The translations under genes and the position numbers were made by a program. This document shows positions 42,726 through 50,973 of a DNA stretch of 64,000 bases, piece by piece; the stretch's first letter is position 1; each line of letters begins with the position of its first letter. Origin of the DNA: Bacillota bacterium (GTDB lineage Bacteria; Bacillota; Clostridia; Christensenellales; CAG-138); the NCBI GenBank assembly GCA_023390655.1, contig JAEWCL010000004.1, positions 1 through 64,000 on the forward strand, given 5' to 3'. Under the pieces are notes generated by a model. The model was given only the letters and a program-made list of their open reading frames with translations, ran no database searches and had not been told where the DNA came from.

Positions 42726-43124
42726 CTATTCCCCCATTTGCGCAACAGACCCGACGCCGCTTTTGGAAAGCGTCACCCAGGATTCCTTGAGTTCCTGCAA
42801 AAGAGCGGCAACTTCCCGTAGCGCCTTTACATCTTTGGTGCCATTTCCCGCCGAAATCTCATTGAGCATAAACTCATACAGCGAAAGTAGCTCGTTGCCG
42901 ATCGGATACCGCAGATCAAGGCTGTTGATCAGCTCCATCACAATCCGCTGTGCTTTTTGCAGGCTGTTGTTTGCCTGCTCCATCTCTTTGTCTTCAATGA
43001 AGATACAGCCCATTTTGATCTGCTTGATGCAGCCATCATAAAGCATGACCACCAGTTCCACCGGATTTGCCGTTAACACGCCCTGCTGCCTGTATTTCTG
43101 GAACGCGTTGTTCATTGCGTACAT
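42726..43124 (-). CDS. fliS: Flagellar secretion chaperone FliS
   Basis: 132 residues, four-helix bundle. FQKYRQQGVLTANPVELVVMLYDG and NSLDLRYPIGNELLSLYEFM are family signatures. Binds flagellin before export. Behind fliD as in nearly all Bacillota. Confidence 0.95.
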   Translation of the reverse strand: MYAMNNAFQKYRQQGVLTANPVELVVMLYDGCIKQIKMGCIFIEDKEMEQANNSLQKAQRIVMELINSLDLRYPIGNELLSLYEFMLNEISAGNGTKDVKALREVAALLQELKESWVTLSKSGVGSVAQMGE

Positions 43125-43172
43125 ATGGTTCCTCCAAAATCCGCTTTCAAAAAAATCCGCCGCTTATCCCGC

Positions 43173-44690
43173 TCAGGATGAGCTTGAGCCGAGCAGGGAG
43201 CTGATCCAGCCGGTCTGGCTGTTCAGCTTGGCGAGGGCGGTTTCCATCGCCGTAAATCTGGCGTAATATTTCTGTTCATTGTTCGTGAGCCAGTCTTCAA
43301 GCTGATCCAGCCTGCTGTTCGCATTCTTTAGCTGCTGCGCATTGTTTTCTAACGTAATTTGGGTGCTGTTGCTGATATAGTTGCTAATGCTGTTGGAAAG
43401 CCGTACGGCAAGGCCAGATTCATTATACTTTGTGCTGCCGTCCGTTGCACTGCTGGCCTTCGAGAAAATGCTTGCAACCTGATCGGGGTTGTTTGCGAGC
43501 GCCTCTTTGAGTTTGGCTTCGTTGATGACAATCTTCCCCGTCATCGCTTTGTATCCGGTTTCAAGGCCTATGCTCGCGGCGCTTTTCCCCGCTCCCTCCA
43601 CCACGTTGTAAAAGGCGCTGCGCATCTCTTGCAAAAGCGCACGGATGCCGTTGTCGTTACTCAGGGTGCCGCTCTTGGCTTTTTCTTCCCATTTGTTGAT
43701 CTGCGTCTCGGACATCTCTTCGCGTTCCGCATCCGTCAAGGGCTCGTAATCGGAATAGACGCTCTCGTCAAGCTTTGCGTGCAGCTCTTCGATCACGGAA
43801 TTATATGAATCGATAAAGTCCTTGATCTTGTCGAATACCTCGCCTACATCCCGCGCAACGCTGAATTTGATAGTCTCTCCGGTATTCGTATCTTCCTTAA
43901 GCGTATAAGTGATCCCGTCGATGGTAAACGTGTTGGAGTTTCTCTCTACCGTCACGCCGTCGATGGTGGCCTTCGCGTTCTCTCCTTTTATATCGACCTC
44001 GCCGATCTTAAACCCCGTGCTTGCCGAAGAGAATGCGGTACCGCTGAGATTATCGATAACGACCTTGCCGCTCTCGCCGGTGACCTTGCTGGCAATGGTA
44101 AAGCCCTTCTTCAGGCTCGAGTAACTCATGGTTACGCCCGCATCCGAGGAGTTAATCTGGTTCATCATACGGAAAATGGTCGTATCCTCGGAAAACGTGA
44201 ACTCCTTGCCGTTGATAGAGAAGGAAATGTTGCCGCCTTCAAAAAGGCCCTCTCCAAATGCCTCCTTCAACGTGGAATTTCCATTAATTTTGTCGTCCGC
44301 AAACATGCCACTGCTGCTTACTTGAGGCGCTGTAGCCAGCTTTATATCACTAATGGTAAGTGCCCCTACGGAAGCATTACTGCCCGCCGTAATGCTCACC
44401 GCATTCGTCTGTGTTTGCATCGTCACCGAATATGCATTGTATTTGGCGGGATCAAGCATATTAGTGGAGGAAGTTGAAAACAATTTCATATAGGTATCCT
44501 GGAAACTTTTAAGCTTCAGGTTAATCGAACGGTACGCGTCCCCTTTCCACTGCAGTTTTTCCTTTAGTTTGAACTGCTTATCCACCTTCATCTGGTCGAT
44601 TTTCAACAGGCTTTTTACAATCGACTCGGTATCCAGGCCCGAGGAAAGGCCGTTCAATCGAATCAGGGAGTTGCTGATATTCGATGCCAT
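43173..44690 (-). CDS. fliD: Flagellar filament capping protein FliD
   Basis: 505 residues. IRLNGLSSGLDTESIVKSLL at the start is the FliD signature, the C-terminal helix region (LENNAQQLKNANSRLDQLEDW) the matching coiled coil. Forms the cap that folds flagellin at the filament tip. AGGAAGGAGC precedes the ATG, and a sigma-28-like promoter lies upstream. Confidence 0.95.
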   Translation of the reverse strand: MASNISNSLIRLNGLSSGLDTESIVKSLLKIDQMKVDKQFKLKEKLQWKGDAYRSINLKLKSFQDTYMKLFSTSSTNMLDPAKYNAYSVTMQTQTNAVSITAGSNASVGALTISDIKLATAPQVSSSGMFADDKINGNSTLKEAFGEGLFEGGNISFSINGKEFTFSEDTTIFRMMNQINSSDAGVTMSYSSLKKGFTIASKVTGESGKVVIDNLSGTAFSSASTGFKIGEVDIKGENAKATIDGVTVERNSNTFTIDGITYTLKEDTNTGETIKFSVARDVGEVFDKIKDFIDSYNSVIEELHAKLDESVYSDYEPLTDAEREEMSETQINKWEEKAKSGTLSNDNGIRALLQEMRSAFYNVVEGAGKSAASIGLETGYKAMTGKIVINEAKLKEALANNPDQVASIFSKASSATDGSTKYNESGLAVRLSNSISNYISNSTQITLENNAQQLKNANSRLDQLEDWLTNNEQKYYARFTAMETALAKLNSQTGWISSLLGSSSS

Positions 44691-44742
44691 TTTTATTGCT
44701 CCTTCCTGATGCCATGACGCTGCGCGTCCGTTGTTACATACT

Positions 44743-44769
44743 TATTCGGTATTCTTCCGCCCGACTTTA
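44743..44769 (-). promoter_or_regulatory. Possible sigma-28 promoter before fliD
   Basis: On the minus strand TAAAGTCG (44762-44769), 11 bases, ACCGAATA (44743-44750). The -35 matches six of eight to TAAAGTTT; the -10 keeps CCGA but has an extra A compared with GCCGATAA. It lies 53 bases before fliD, in the only gap of note inside this operon. Confidence 0.45.
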
Positions 44770-44800
44770 GAGGAAATTCGCAATGTTTTCAGCCGGGAGA

Positions 44801-45835
44801 TTATGCATGCGCATAGTAGACAACATCCTTAAGGCGCTCACTGTATATCTTTGTAATCGGCGTGTACCCGGTCAACGTGCGTCCCGCCTGCGCTACAGTT
44901 ACCCCGCGGGAGGCCTGGTACGTACCGTCCTCCGACGGGCAGACGACCTGCACGTGCCCGTGCCCGCCTTCCGGATTTTTCCACGCCGTAACCACCGGCA
45001 GGCCCTGATTTGCGTACTGCTGCGCCTGTTCCGGCGTCACCTGTACCCATCCATAATCGGCGCCCTTTGTCCCAAGCCAGTCGTATATCCCGTTTGCGTT
45101 AAGCTCCTTTGCGCCGCTCACATCCGGATAGGCACGGGCCTCCAGCGTCTGCGGATCCACGTAATGAGGGATTTCCGCACCCATTGCCTTTGTTACATCC
45201 CAGAGAAAAATATTGCAGTAGGTATCGTTCTTTCCCCGCTTGTTCACCGCGTAGCGGGGATTCGCTTCCACCTGAAACTGATCGATGACATTGCGGTAAA
45301 TGCTCGGATTCCGCGCGCCTTTTTGACTGGTCACCACAGGGTTTGCGGGTTTGGATGCGCTAAAGGGCGTCATTGCCTCGTTTGCGCTGCCGGAAAATAG
45401 CATATCATTGCCGCGCTGCAAGCCGCTGCGGTCATACCCCTGCGATACAAGGGTATTGAGCGTATCAAAGCGCAGGCTTTCGAGCGTATTGCCCGAGGTT
45501 CCGGAAAGCGCCGCGGAGAGGCTGGACATCGCGGCCCCCATGGAGCTGGATGACGCGCCGGTGCCCATCATCATGAAAAACAGCATCACTGCGCTTTTTA
45601 AATCGCTTGCTTCCTCCGTTGCGCCAAGCATCAGTGGAAGCGCCGAAAGCATTGCCGTGCTCTCTACAGATGCGCTGGCCTCCGCGCCCATTCCCCCAAA
45701 GCCGCCCAGCTGTGTGGAAAGCTCAGAAGAAAGCAATGCGGAAAACGCCGCGGAGGCGCTTGCGCCCGGCGTCTTTGATGCGGTGGAAGAAGCAACGGAT
45801 TGAGAAAGCAGCGGATTGACGGCGTTTGTTGTCAT
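44801..45835 (-). CDS. Putative secreted cysteine peptidase/amidase in flagellar operon
   Basis: 344 residues. The N-terminal 160 are Ser/Ala/Met-rich with no signal peptide, like the export region of flagellar proteins. The C-terminal 175 look like a Cys-His hydrolase of the CHAP or NlpC/P60 kind: Cys207 in DTYCNIFLWDVTKAMG, and His292/His294 in EGGHGHVQVV, with GWVQVTPEQAQQYANQGLPV between. I infer a cell-wall hydrolase sent out through the flagellar channel. Its start overlaps the FlhB-like gene by four bases. Not a family I can name. Confidence 0.65.
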   Translation of the reverse strand: MTTNAVNPLLSQSVASSTASKTPGASASAAFSALLSSELSTQLGGFGGMGAEASASVESTAMLSALPLMLGATEEASDLKSAVMLFFMMMGTGASSSSMGAAMSSLSAALSGTSGNTLESLRFDTLNTLVSQGYDRSGLQRGNDMLFSGSANEAMTPFSASKPANPVVTSQKGARNPSIYRNVIDQFQVEANPRYAVNKRGKNDTYCNIFLWDVTKAMGAEIPHYVDPQTLEARAYPDVSGAKELNANGIYDWLGTKGADYGWVQVTPEQAQQYANQGLPVVTAWKNPEGGHGHVQVVCPSEDGTYQASRGVTVAQAGRTLTGYTPITKIYSERLKDVVYYAHA

Positions 45836-46152
45836 CTGTGTTTTCCTTTTTTTATATCTTCGAGGCGGTAGCGTCCGGCGGCCTCGCCATCAAGCTTGCT
45901 GATAAACACAAGCACCTGGGCCACCACCTCATAAATCTCTTCGGGTATTTCGTCCCCGATGCTAAAACGGTTTAAAACCGACAGCAGCGAGTCGTCCTCA
46001 ACGACGGGGATTTTTTCTTCCTCCGCAATCGTAAGCATTTTCTCGGCCACATATCCTTTGCCAAGGCCCACAATCAGCGGGGCATTGTCCCTGCCCATAT
46101 CGTATTTGAGCGCGGCAGCCTGCAGGTTCTTTCGCTTCTCCTGCTCTTTCAT
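45832..46152 (-). CDS. FlhB C-terminal domain-like protein (FhlB/YlqH type)
   Basis: 106 residues matching only the cytosolic part of FlhB after the NPTH cleavage site: APLIVGLGKGYVAEKMLTIA, then IPVVEDDSLLSVLNRFSIGDEIPEEIYEVVAQVL, which aligns with the end of FlhB in this window. No membrane part and no NPTH. In Bacillus ylqG-ylqH encode such a FliK-like and FlhB-like pair; role unknown. Overlaps both neighbours by four bases. Confidence 0.88.
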   Translation of the reverse strand: MKEQEKRKNLQAAALKYDMGRDNAPLIVGLGKGYVAEKMLTIAEEEKIPVVEDDSLLSVLNRFSIGDEIPEEIYEVVAQVLVFISKLDGEAAGRYRLEDIKKGKHR

Positions 46153-47948
46153 ATCATAACATCCAGTCCGGCGGAAGCAGGCTGATACAGGCGCTGCAGG
46201 GTCTCTTCGGCATTGAGGGGCGTCGTCCGCTCAATGAGCGCGCCCACCTTGTACTCCATAAGCTGGTACTGCATCCCGGACAACGCGTCCTGCAATTCCT
46301 GTGCGTGTTCCCGGAACAGGATAAGCGCATTTTCGTTCTGCACACGCAAATCCAGGGAAATCTCCCGTTTTTCAATGCGCAGCATGGCCTCCACCCGTCC
46401 CATATTCTGGGTAGAAAGCCCAAGTACCACCGAAGTCCGCTCGCGTTGCGCGCCTTTGTCCCTTTGGTTTCTTTTGTAGATGTAAAGTTCCGCCGACCCA
46501 TACTCTTTGAGATGGAGGGGCACCTGTATAAATACAAAACGGGAGATGTCATCCCCTAACTTAGCCTGTGCGGTCAGCTCGTCCAACCGGGACGAAAGTG
46601 CCTCCTGTGTATGGATATCGGTATTTTTGATGAGCTTCTGAAGTGCAAAAAGCTTCTGCGGCGTCTCTTCCACGGATTTTTTGAGCGCCTGCGCATCCAT
46701 TTGCCCGTCCGCACGCGTAAAAATCTCCAGCAATTGCTTGAGAACGGCCGTTTCTTTGCCCTCCTGGGCGGCGGGCGCTATAGCAGATACATCAGCCTTT
46801 GCAGGCTGCAGCTGCTTGTCCGTATGCAAGGCCGCCTCTTCCGCCTCCAGATATGGAATGTCCGCCCCTGTTACGGGACGTTTGCCAACCTGCATGGCAT
46901 TGCGGGCGTTATTGGGACCAGGCTGCTGTACGCCGTCCCCTCTATCCCCTATGATTGCTGCCTGCGATGCCGCCTGCCGGGGTTGCTGTGGGCCAACGGG
47001 CTCTTTCTGCGCCACTGTCGGTTGCTCCGTTAAAACGGGATGTGCCTCCGGAGCGGACGCTGGTTTTCCCGCCATATCCTGGGCCGGGAGCGCACCCTGT
47101 GCGCTTTTCGCCGGTTGTTCCTGGGGGATGGGTTTCCCCTGCTGGCCCGGCGTTGCCTGTTCTTTTGGCAAGGATTCCTGTGCCTGTTGGATGCCGCCCT
47201 GCGCGGCTTCCTGCTCCTGCAGCGGAAGCGATCTGATGTCCCCGCCCGTCTGCGTGCCGCCCGATCCCGGCGCCTCAGGCGTTCCCTGCGGTACCGGCGC
47301 AGCCGCCTTATCAGAAAAAGCCGCCTTGACGGATACCTGTTCCGATACCGGCGCCTGTTGCGGCGCTTCCGGTTCCGCGCCATCCTGTAAAAGGAGACTG
47401 GACGCCTCCTGCGCCACTTCATGCAAAGCCGCCCCAAAGGACGGCCCGCTGAGGATGGATTGCATTGCACGGATATTTTCCGCGGTTGCCGGGATGCTGT
47501 TGGCTGCAAAAAATGCCGCAAGCTTCACATCCACGGATTGTTTCATCATATCGGCGATCGCTGCCGCAAGTTTGGGCGTCGGTTTCAAATTCATTTGGGA
47601 AAGCGTCGTGAGTACCTCCTGAGGGATTGCCTGCCGGGCTATGGGAGTCTCCTTCGTCATGGGCACATTTCTCCCAGGCTCCACAAAGACCACGCGCAGT
47701 ATGGACCGTTCCTGCCCCCCGTTGCCGGGGGACGCCATCAGCTCCACCATATCGTTTTCCTGCAGCGCCGTGCCTTCCGCAAGGCGCGCGCTGAACAGGC
47801 GGCCATCCTCTGTTTTGAGGAAAACGGCATCGCCCTCCACGGATACCACGGTCGCGTTCAAAACCTCCCCGGGCTGAAGCGCAAGTGGTTTTTGCCCTGT
47901 CTGCCCTGCGGAAATCTGCAGTTGACCCGGTGTAAGTTCAATCCTCAT
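46149..47948 (-). CDS. FliK/YlqG-like hook-length-control-type protein
   Basis: 599 residues. N-terminal beta domain (about 1-90), helical part (110-190), a long Gln/Pro/Ala-rich linker (about 190-345), and a C-terminal Flg_hook-like domain (about 465-570: VFIQVPLHLKEYGSAELYIY, MGRVEAMLRIEKREISLDLR). This resembles FliK, whose C-domain contacts FlhB. Because its partner is the free FlhB-like protein, I think it is the YlqG type rather than the main FliK, which should be near flgD/flgE elsewhere. Confidence 0.8.
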   Translation of the reverse strand: MRIELTPGQLQISAGQTGQKPLALQPGEVLNATVVSVEGDAVFLKTEDGRLFSARLAEGTALQENDMVELMASPGNGGQERSILRVVFVEPGRNVPMTKETPIARQAIPQEVLTTLSQMNLKPTPKLAAAIADMMKQSVDVKLAAFFAANSIPATAENIRAMQSILSGPSFGAALHEVAQEASSLLLQDGAEPEAPQQAPVSEQVSVKAAFSDKAAAPVPQGTPEAPGSGGTQTGGDIRSLPLQEQEAAQGGIQQAQESLPKEQATPGQQGKPIPQEQPAKSAQGALPAQDMAGKPASAPEAHPVLTEQPTVAQKEPVGPQQPRQAASQAAIIGDRGDGVQQPGPNNARNAMQVGKRPVTGADIPYLEAEEAALHTDKQLQPAKADVSAIAPAAQEGKETAVLKQLLEIFTRADGQMDAQALKKSVEETPQKLFALQKLIKNTDIHTQEALSSRLDELTAQAKLGDDISRFVFIQVPLHLKEYGSAELYIYKRNQRDKGAQRERTSVVLGLSTQNMGRVEAMLRIEKREISLDLRVQNENALILFREHAQELQDALSGMQYQLMEYKVGALIERTTPLNAEETLQRLYQPASAGLDVMI

Positions 47949-47993
47949 GCTCTGGTTCTCCTAAAATCCCGAAAGCGCTCCGCCTTTTTCTTC

Positions 47994-49043
47994 CTATATA
48001 GTCAGGTCAATATGGTGGATGCTTCCGGCCGCGCCGTTTTCCCTGAGAAAGACGGAGCTTGCACGCATCTGCCCATTGCTGTTTGTGCCGTCCGCAAAGC
48101 TGTATTCCGTTTTGACCTCGTTCAGATAAATTGCGCCGATCCCTACCTCTCCCAGGGAGAACAGCATCGTATTTCCGCCTTCCCCCATCGTGAGGATGGA
48201 AAGCTTATGGAAGACCGGATCAGATTCATCAATCCAGCCGTTGTTGTCCACATCGTAAGCGCGCAGGTCCATAAAGCCGTTCCCGCTTTTTGGGCCAAAC
48301 AGCTCGCTGCCGTCATTGATGCGGCCATCGCCGTTTTTATCAAGCGCAAGGAACCCGCTTCCGCCGACCGCAAAGGAGATTTGCTCCTTTTTCCCGTCCG
48401 CATCCAGATCAAACGCATATTTTTGCGTACTGAGCGCGGGCGCTTTTGCGGCGTAGGCAATCACGAGCGGGTCCATCCTTTGCGCATTGCCAAGGCGCAG
48501 ACTCACATGGCTTTCCTCATAATAACTGCGTGACATGTGTAGGTCAAGCGAAAAGGAGATCGCCCTGCCGTCCTCCGTCTTAACGCTTCCCGAGGCGGAA
48601 AAGCGGATTTGTTCATGCTCCTCGTAGCTTCTAAAAGAATCATACTCCAGCCCCCAGCCGGGCATCGCCTCTGTTCCCGGGAAATTCCCCCCGGCGCTTT
48701 CCTCCCGGTTGAACATATCCTGATCCACGGCGCGAAGCTTCAAGCGTTTTCCCGTGAGCGCAAATACGACCGCTTCCAGCAGCCGCAGGCGCACGTCCGT
48801 CAGCTCGTCTCCCTTATCCCGCCCCCGCTTTACGTTACCAGCCTTGCTGCTGTCCGCAAAGGATATATTGTATTTTTGTGCGCCTGCATCAAGCTGCACA
48901 AGCGCGGCCTGCTCCTCAAGACCCGCTTCCTCCGCCCGGCCCGGCGGCGCACCCGTCCAAAAGTTGAGCCGCTCCATCGTAACGCTCTTTTTCTCAAGTA
49001 CATGCTCGCTCTGCGCCTGCACGTTCGATGCTGCAATCTTCAT
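47994..49043 (-). CDS. EF-hand-type calcium-binding protein of unknown function
   Basis: 349 residues. The C-terminal third holds three acidic loops: DLDADGKKEQIS (212-223), DKNGDGRINDGS (235-246) followed by ELFGP, and DVDNNGWIDESD (264-275). The DxNxDG pattern is that of calcium-binding loops. The first 130 residues are charged with no signal peptide. It begins the fliK-like/fliD operon, so I infer a calcium-binding protein exported by or acting on the flagellum. GGAGGG before ATG 49043 sets the start; a 126-codon upstream extension is rejected. Confidence 0.7.
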   Translation of the reverse strand: MKIAASNVQAQSEHVLEKKSVTMERLNFWTGAPPGRAEEAGLEEQAALVQLDAGAQKYNISFADSSKAGNVKRGRDKGDELTDVRLRLLEAVVFALTGKRLKLRAVDQDMFNREESAGGNFPGTEAMPGWGLEYDSFRSYEEHEQIRFSASGSVKTEDGRAISFSLDLHMSRSYYEESHVSLRLGNAQRMDPLVIAYAAKAPALSTQKYAFDLDADGKKEQISFAVGGSGFLALDKNGDGRINDGSELFGPKSGNGFMDLRAYDVDNNGWIDESDPVFHKLSILTMGEGGNTMLFSLGEVGIGAIYLNEVKTEYSFADGTNSNGQMRASSVFLRENGAAGSIHHIDLTI

Positions 49044-49140
49044 CTTTTTTCCCTCCATTACAAGATGCTCCGGTTCCTTCCCAAACCTTGCAGGAAGCGA
49101 CATCCCGGCGAAACGTAACGCATCCATGCGCCGCAGCGGC

Positions 49141-49182
49141 ATGCCGATACCACCCATATCGGCATTTTTTATGCGCGGATTA
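49141..49182 (-). promoter_or_regulatory. Sigma-28 promoter of the EF-hand/FliK-like/fliD operon, with hairpin
   Basis: On the minus strand TAAT (49179-49182), 15 bases, GCCGATAT (49156-49163), seven of eight to the SigD -10. An inverted repeat ATGCCGATA/TATCGGCAT (49141-49165) overlaps the -10 and start point and could be an operator or a 5' hairpin. About 110 bases of leader follow. Confidence 0.65.
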
Positions 49183-49267
49183 GCCATTTTTCCCTGGAAA
49201 ACAAAAGCTTTCGCGGGAATATCGGCTTGACGAAATAAAAACCCTGTCGTTTTTGTGCAAGAAATGT

Positions 49268-49294
49268 TAACGCTGTCAAATGAAATGACGATAT
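49268..49294 (+). promoter_or_regulatory. Possible sigma-28 promoter of cheC-cheD-cheY-cheA
   Basis: TAAC (49268-49271), 15 bases, GACGATAT (49287-49294), six of eight to GCCGATAA. It lies about 120 bases before cheC, back to back with the sigma-28-type promoter of the minus-strand operon. The 49044-49416 gap holds these two promoters and no gene. Confidence 0.45.
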
Positions 49295-49416
49295 ATAGAA
49301 TGATAGTGCGTTCATTGGGCCATGCCATGCGCAAAAAAGGATTGTTTTCCCTATTATGGCGCAGTCCAACGCAGCCGGGCATAGTTATCGTTTGAACAGT
49401 GGGAGGGTGATTCTCG

Positions 49417-50040
49417 ATCAAACCTGAAAATGTAAACGAGATTCAGCTTGATTTTCTCAAGGAACTCGAAAACATAGGCGCGGCGAACGCCGCCACGGCG
49501 CTTGCAAGCATGCTCAACCGGCCCATGGATATCCGTGTGCCCAAGGCGTGGTTTTGCTCGCTGGAGGATATGGGGACACTCATGGGCGATGCTGAGCAGA
49601 TCATGACAGGGTCTCTCGTGGAAATGAGCGGGGATATGACCGGCGCCATTCTGTTTGTGCAGCCGCTCGAAGACGCGATTTTTATGTCCAACATGCTCAT
49701 TGCGCTCCTGGGCGTGGAAAACGATAATACGATCCCCTTTCCCTCCGAACTGCAGCATTCGGCGCTGATGGAAATTGCCAATATCCTTTGCTGCTCATAT
49801 ATCAATGCAATCGCTTCGCTCACCGGCCTTTCCATCAACTCTTCCGTACCGGGGCTTGTGATCGATATGGCGGGTGCGTTGATGAACCTCCCCGCAGCCA
49901 TGTACGGCGCGTTTGGCGATACGGTACTGATGCTCGAAACGGTTCTTGTAGATGCTGACAAATATATGTCCGGCCGCTTCTTCCTCATGCCCGATATCGA
50001 ATCGCAAACCCTTATGATGCAGAAGATGGGCTTGGCATAG
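49417..50040 (+). CDS. cheC: Chemotaxis phosphatase CheC, with unusual start codon
   Basis: About 207 residues. CheY-P phosphatase with two copies of D/S-x3-E-x2-N-x22-P: the first is in LDFLKELEN (Asp12, Glu16, Asn19, Pro42), the second in HSALMEIAN with Pro 22 residues on. Both spacings are exact. The frame contains no ATG, GTG or TTG between a stop at 49408 and ATG 49510, which lies after the first active site. I therefore begin at ATC 49417, ten bases after GGAGG; ATT 49441 or a one-base error in the sequence are the alternatives. Coupled to cheD. Confidence 0.85.
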   Translation: MKPENVNEIQLDFLKELENIGAANAATALASMLNRPMDIRVPKAWFCSLEDMGTLMGDAEQIMTGSLVEMSGDMTGAILFVQPLEDAIFMSNMLIALLGVENDNTIPFPSELQHSALMEIANILCCSYINAIASLTGLSINSSVPGLVIDMAGALMNLPAAMYGAFGDTVLMLETVLVDADKYMSGRFFLMPDIESQTLMMQKMGLA

Positions 50041-50041
50041 T

Positions 50042-50527
50042 ATGGCAAACACAATTATCGGAATTGCGGACATGGCGCTTGCAAAATCGCCGGATACTCT
50101 TACGACGCTCGGTTTAGGTTCCTGCGTAGGGATTGTCCTGTATGACAGGGCGCGCAAAATCGGGGGCCTTTCACACATATTGCTGCCCAAGGCACCGGCG
50201 GCGGAACCCCAGATACAGCGGGCAAAGTATGCGGATACCGCCATCGACGAGCTGATTGACCGTATGGTAAAAAGCGGCGCTTTGGCGCATACGCTTACCG
50301 CTAAGCTTGCCGGCGGGGCCAGCATGTTTTTTGCGAACAACGGAAGCGATATCATGCAGGTCGGTAAGCGCAACGTGGACATGTGCCGCGAAATATTAAG
50401 GCGGCATTCGATCGCCATTCTGGCCGAGGATACCGGCGGAAACATCGGCCGCACAATTGTGTTCGACTGTGACACAGGCGCGCTGATGATCCGCACCGCA
50501 TGGCCGAAAACCGAGAAAATCCTTTAA
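50042..50527 (+). CDS. cheD: Chemoreceptor glutamine deamidase CheD
   Basis: 161 residues. Catalytic Cys28 in TLGLGSCVGIVLYD, His45 in GLSHILLPK and Thr22. Deamidates receptor glutamines and boosts CheC activity; the adjacent cheC gene fits this. It starts one base after the cheC stop with a weak ribosome site (GATGGGC), so translation is probably coupled. Confidence 0.95.
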   Translation: MANTIIGIADMALAKSPDTLTTLGLGSCVGIVLYDRARKIGGLSHILLPKAPAAEPQIQRAKYADTAIDELIDRMVKSGALAHTLTAKLAGGASMFFANNGSDIMQVGKRNVDMCREILRRHSIAILAEDTGGNIGRTIVFDCDTGALMIRTAWPKTEKIL

Positions 50528-50570
50528 ATAAGTTTAGTGAAGAAATTGCTTTTACAGCAGGAGGAGCAAC

Positions 50571-50927
50571 ATGAAAAGAGTAATGGTAGTGGATGATGCG
50601 GCATTTATGAGGATATCCATCAAGAATATTCTGACCAAACATGGCTACGAAGTGTGCGGCGAGGCTGAAAACGGCGAAGTGGCGCTCCAGCGCTACAAGG
50701 AGCTCAGCCCGGACATCGTCACCATGGACATCACCATGCCTGAAATGGACGGACTGGCAAGCCTTAAGCAGATTCTCGCGTTCCAGCCCAAGGCCAACGT
50801 CATCATGGTTTCCGCCATGGGCCAAGAGACCATGGTGCGCGAAGCAATCATTGCCGGCGCGAAGGGTTTTATTGTGAAACCCTTTAAAGAAGACGTCATC
50901 ATCGGGGCGCTCAACAACATCAAGTAA
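50571..50927 (+). CDS. cheY: Chemotaxis response regulator CheY
   Basis: 118-residue single receiver domain: acidic pair Asp8/Asp9, phosphoacceptor Asp53 in TMDITMPEMDG, Ser in VSAMG and Lys in FIVKPF. When phosphorylated by CheA it binds the motor switch. GCAGGAGGAGC is an ideal ribosome site. Confidence 0.95.
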   Translation: MKRVMVVDDAAFMRISIKNILTKHGYEVCGEAENGEVALQRYKELSPDIVTMDITMPEMDGLASLKQILAFQPKANVIMVSAMGQETMVREAIIAGAKGFIVKPFKEDVIIGALNNIK

Positions 50928-50973
50928 CAATCTGTCCCCTTCAGGCAAAGGCGCATAAGAGAGAGGTGTTCGT

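Noticed and set aside
47030..47521. 163-residue Arg-rich frame inside the FliK-like gene
   Set aside because: Produced by the GC-rich Gln/Pro/Ala linker of the real gene in another frame.
49510..50040. ATG 49510 as the start of cheC
   Set aside because: It would remove the first phosphatase motif, whose residues and 22-residue spacing to proline are perfectly kept upstream; no ribosome site stands before this ATG.
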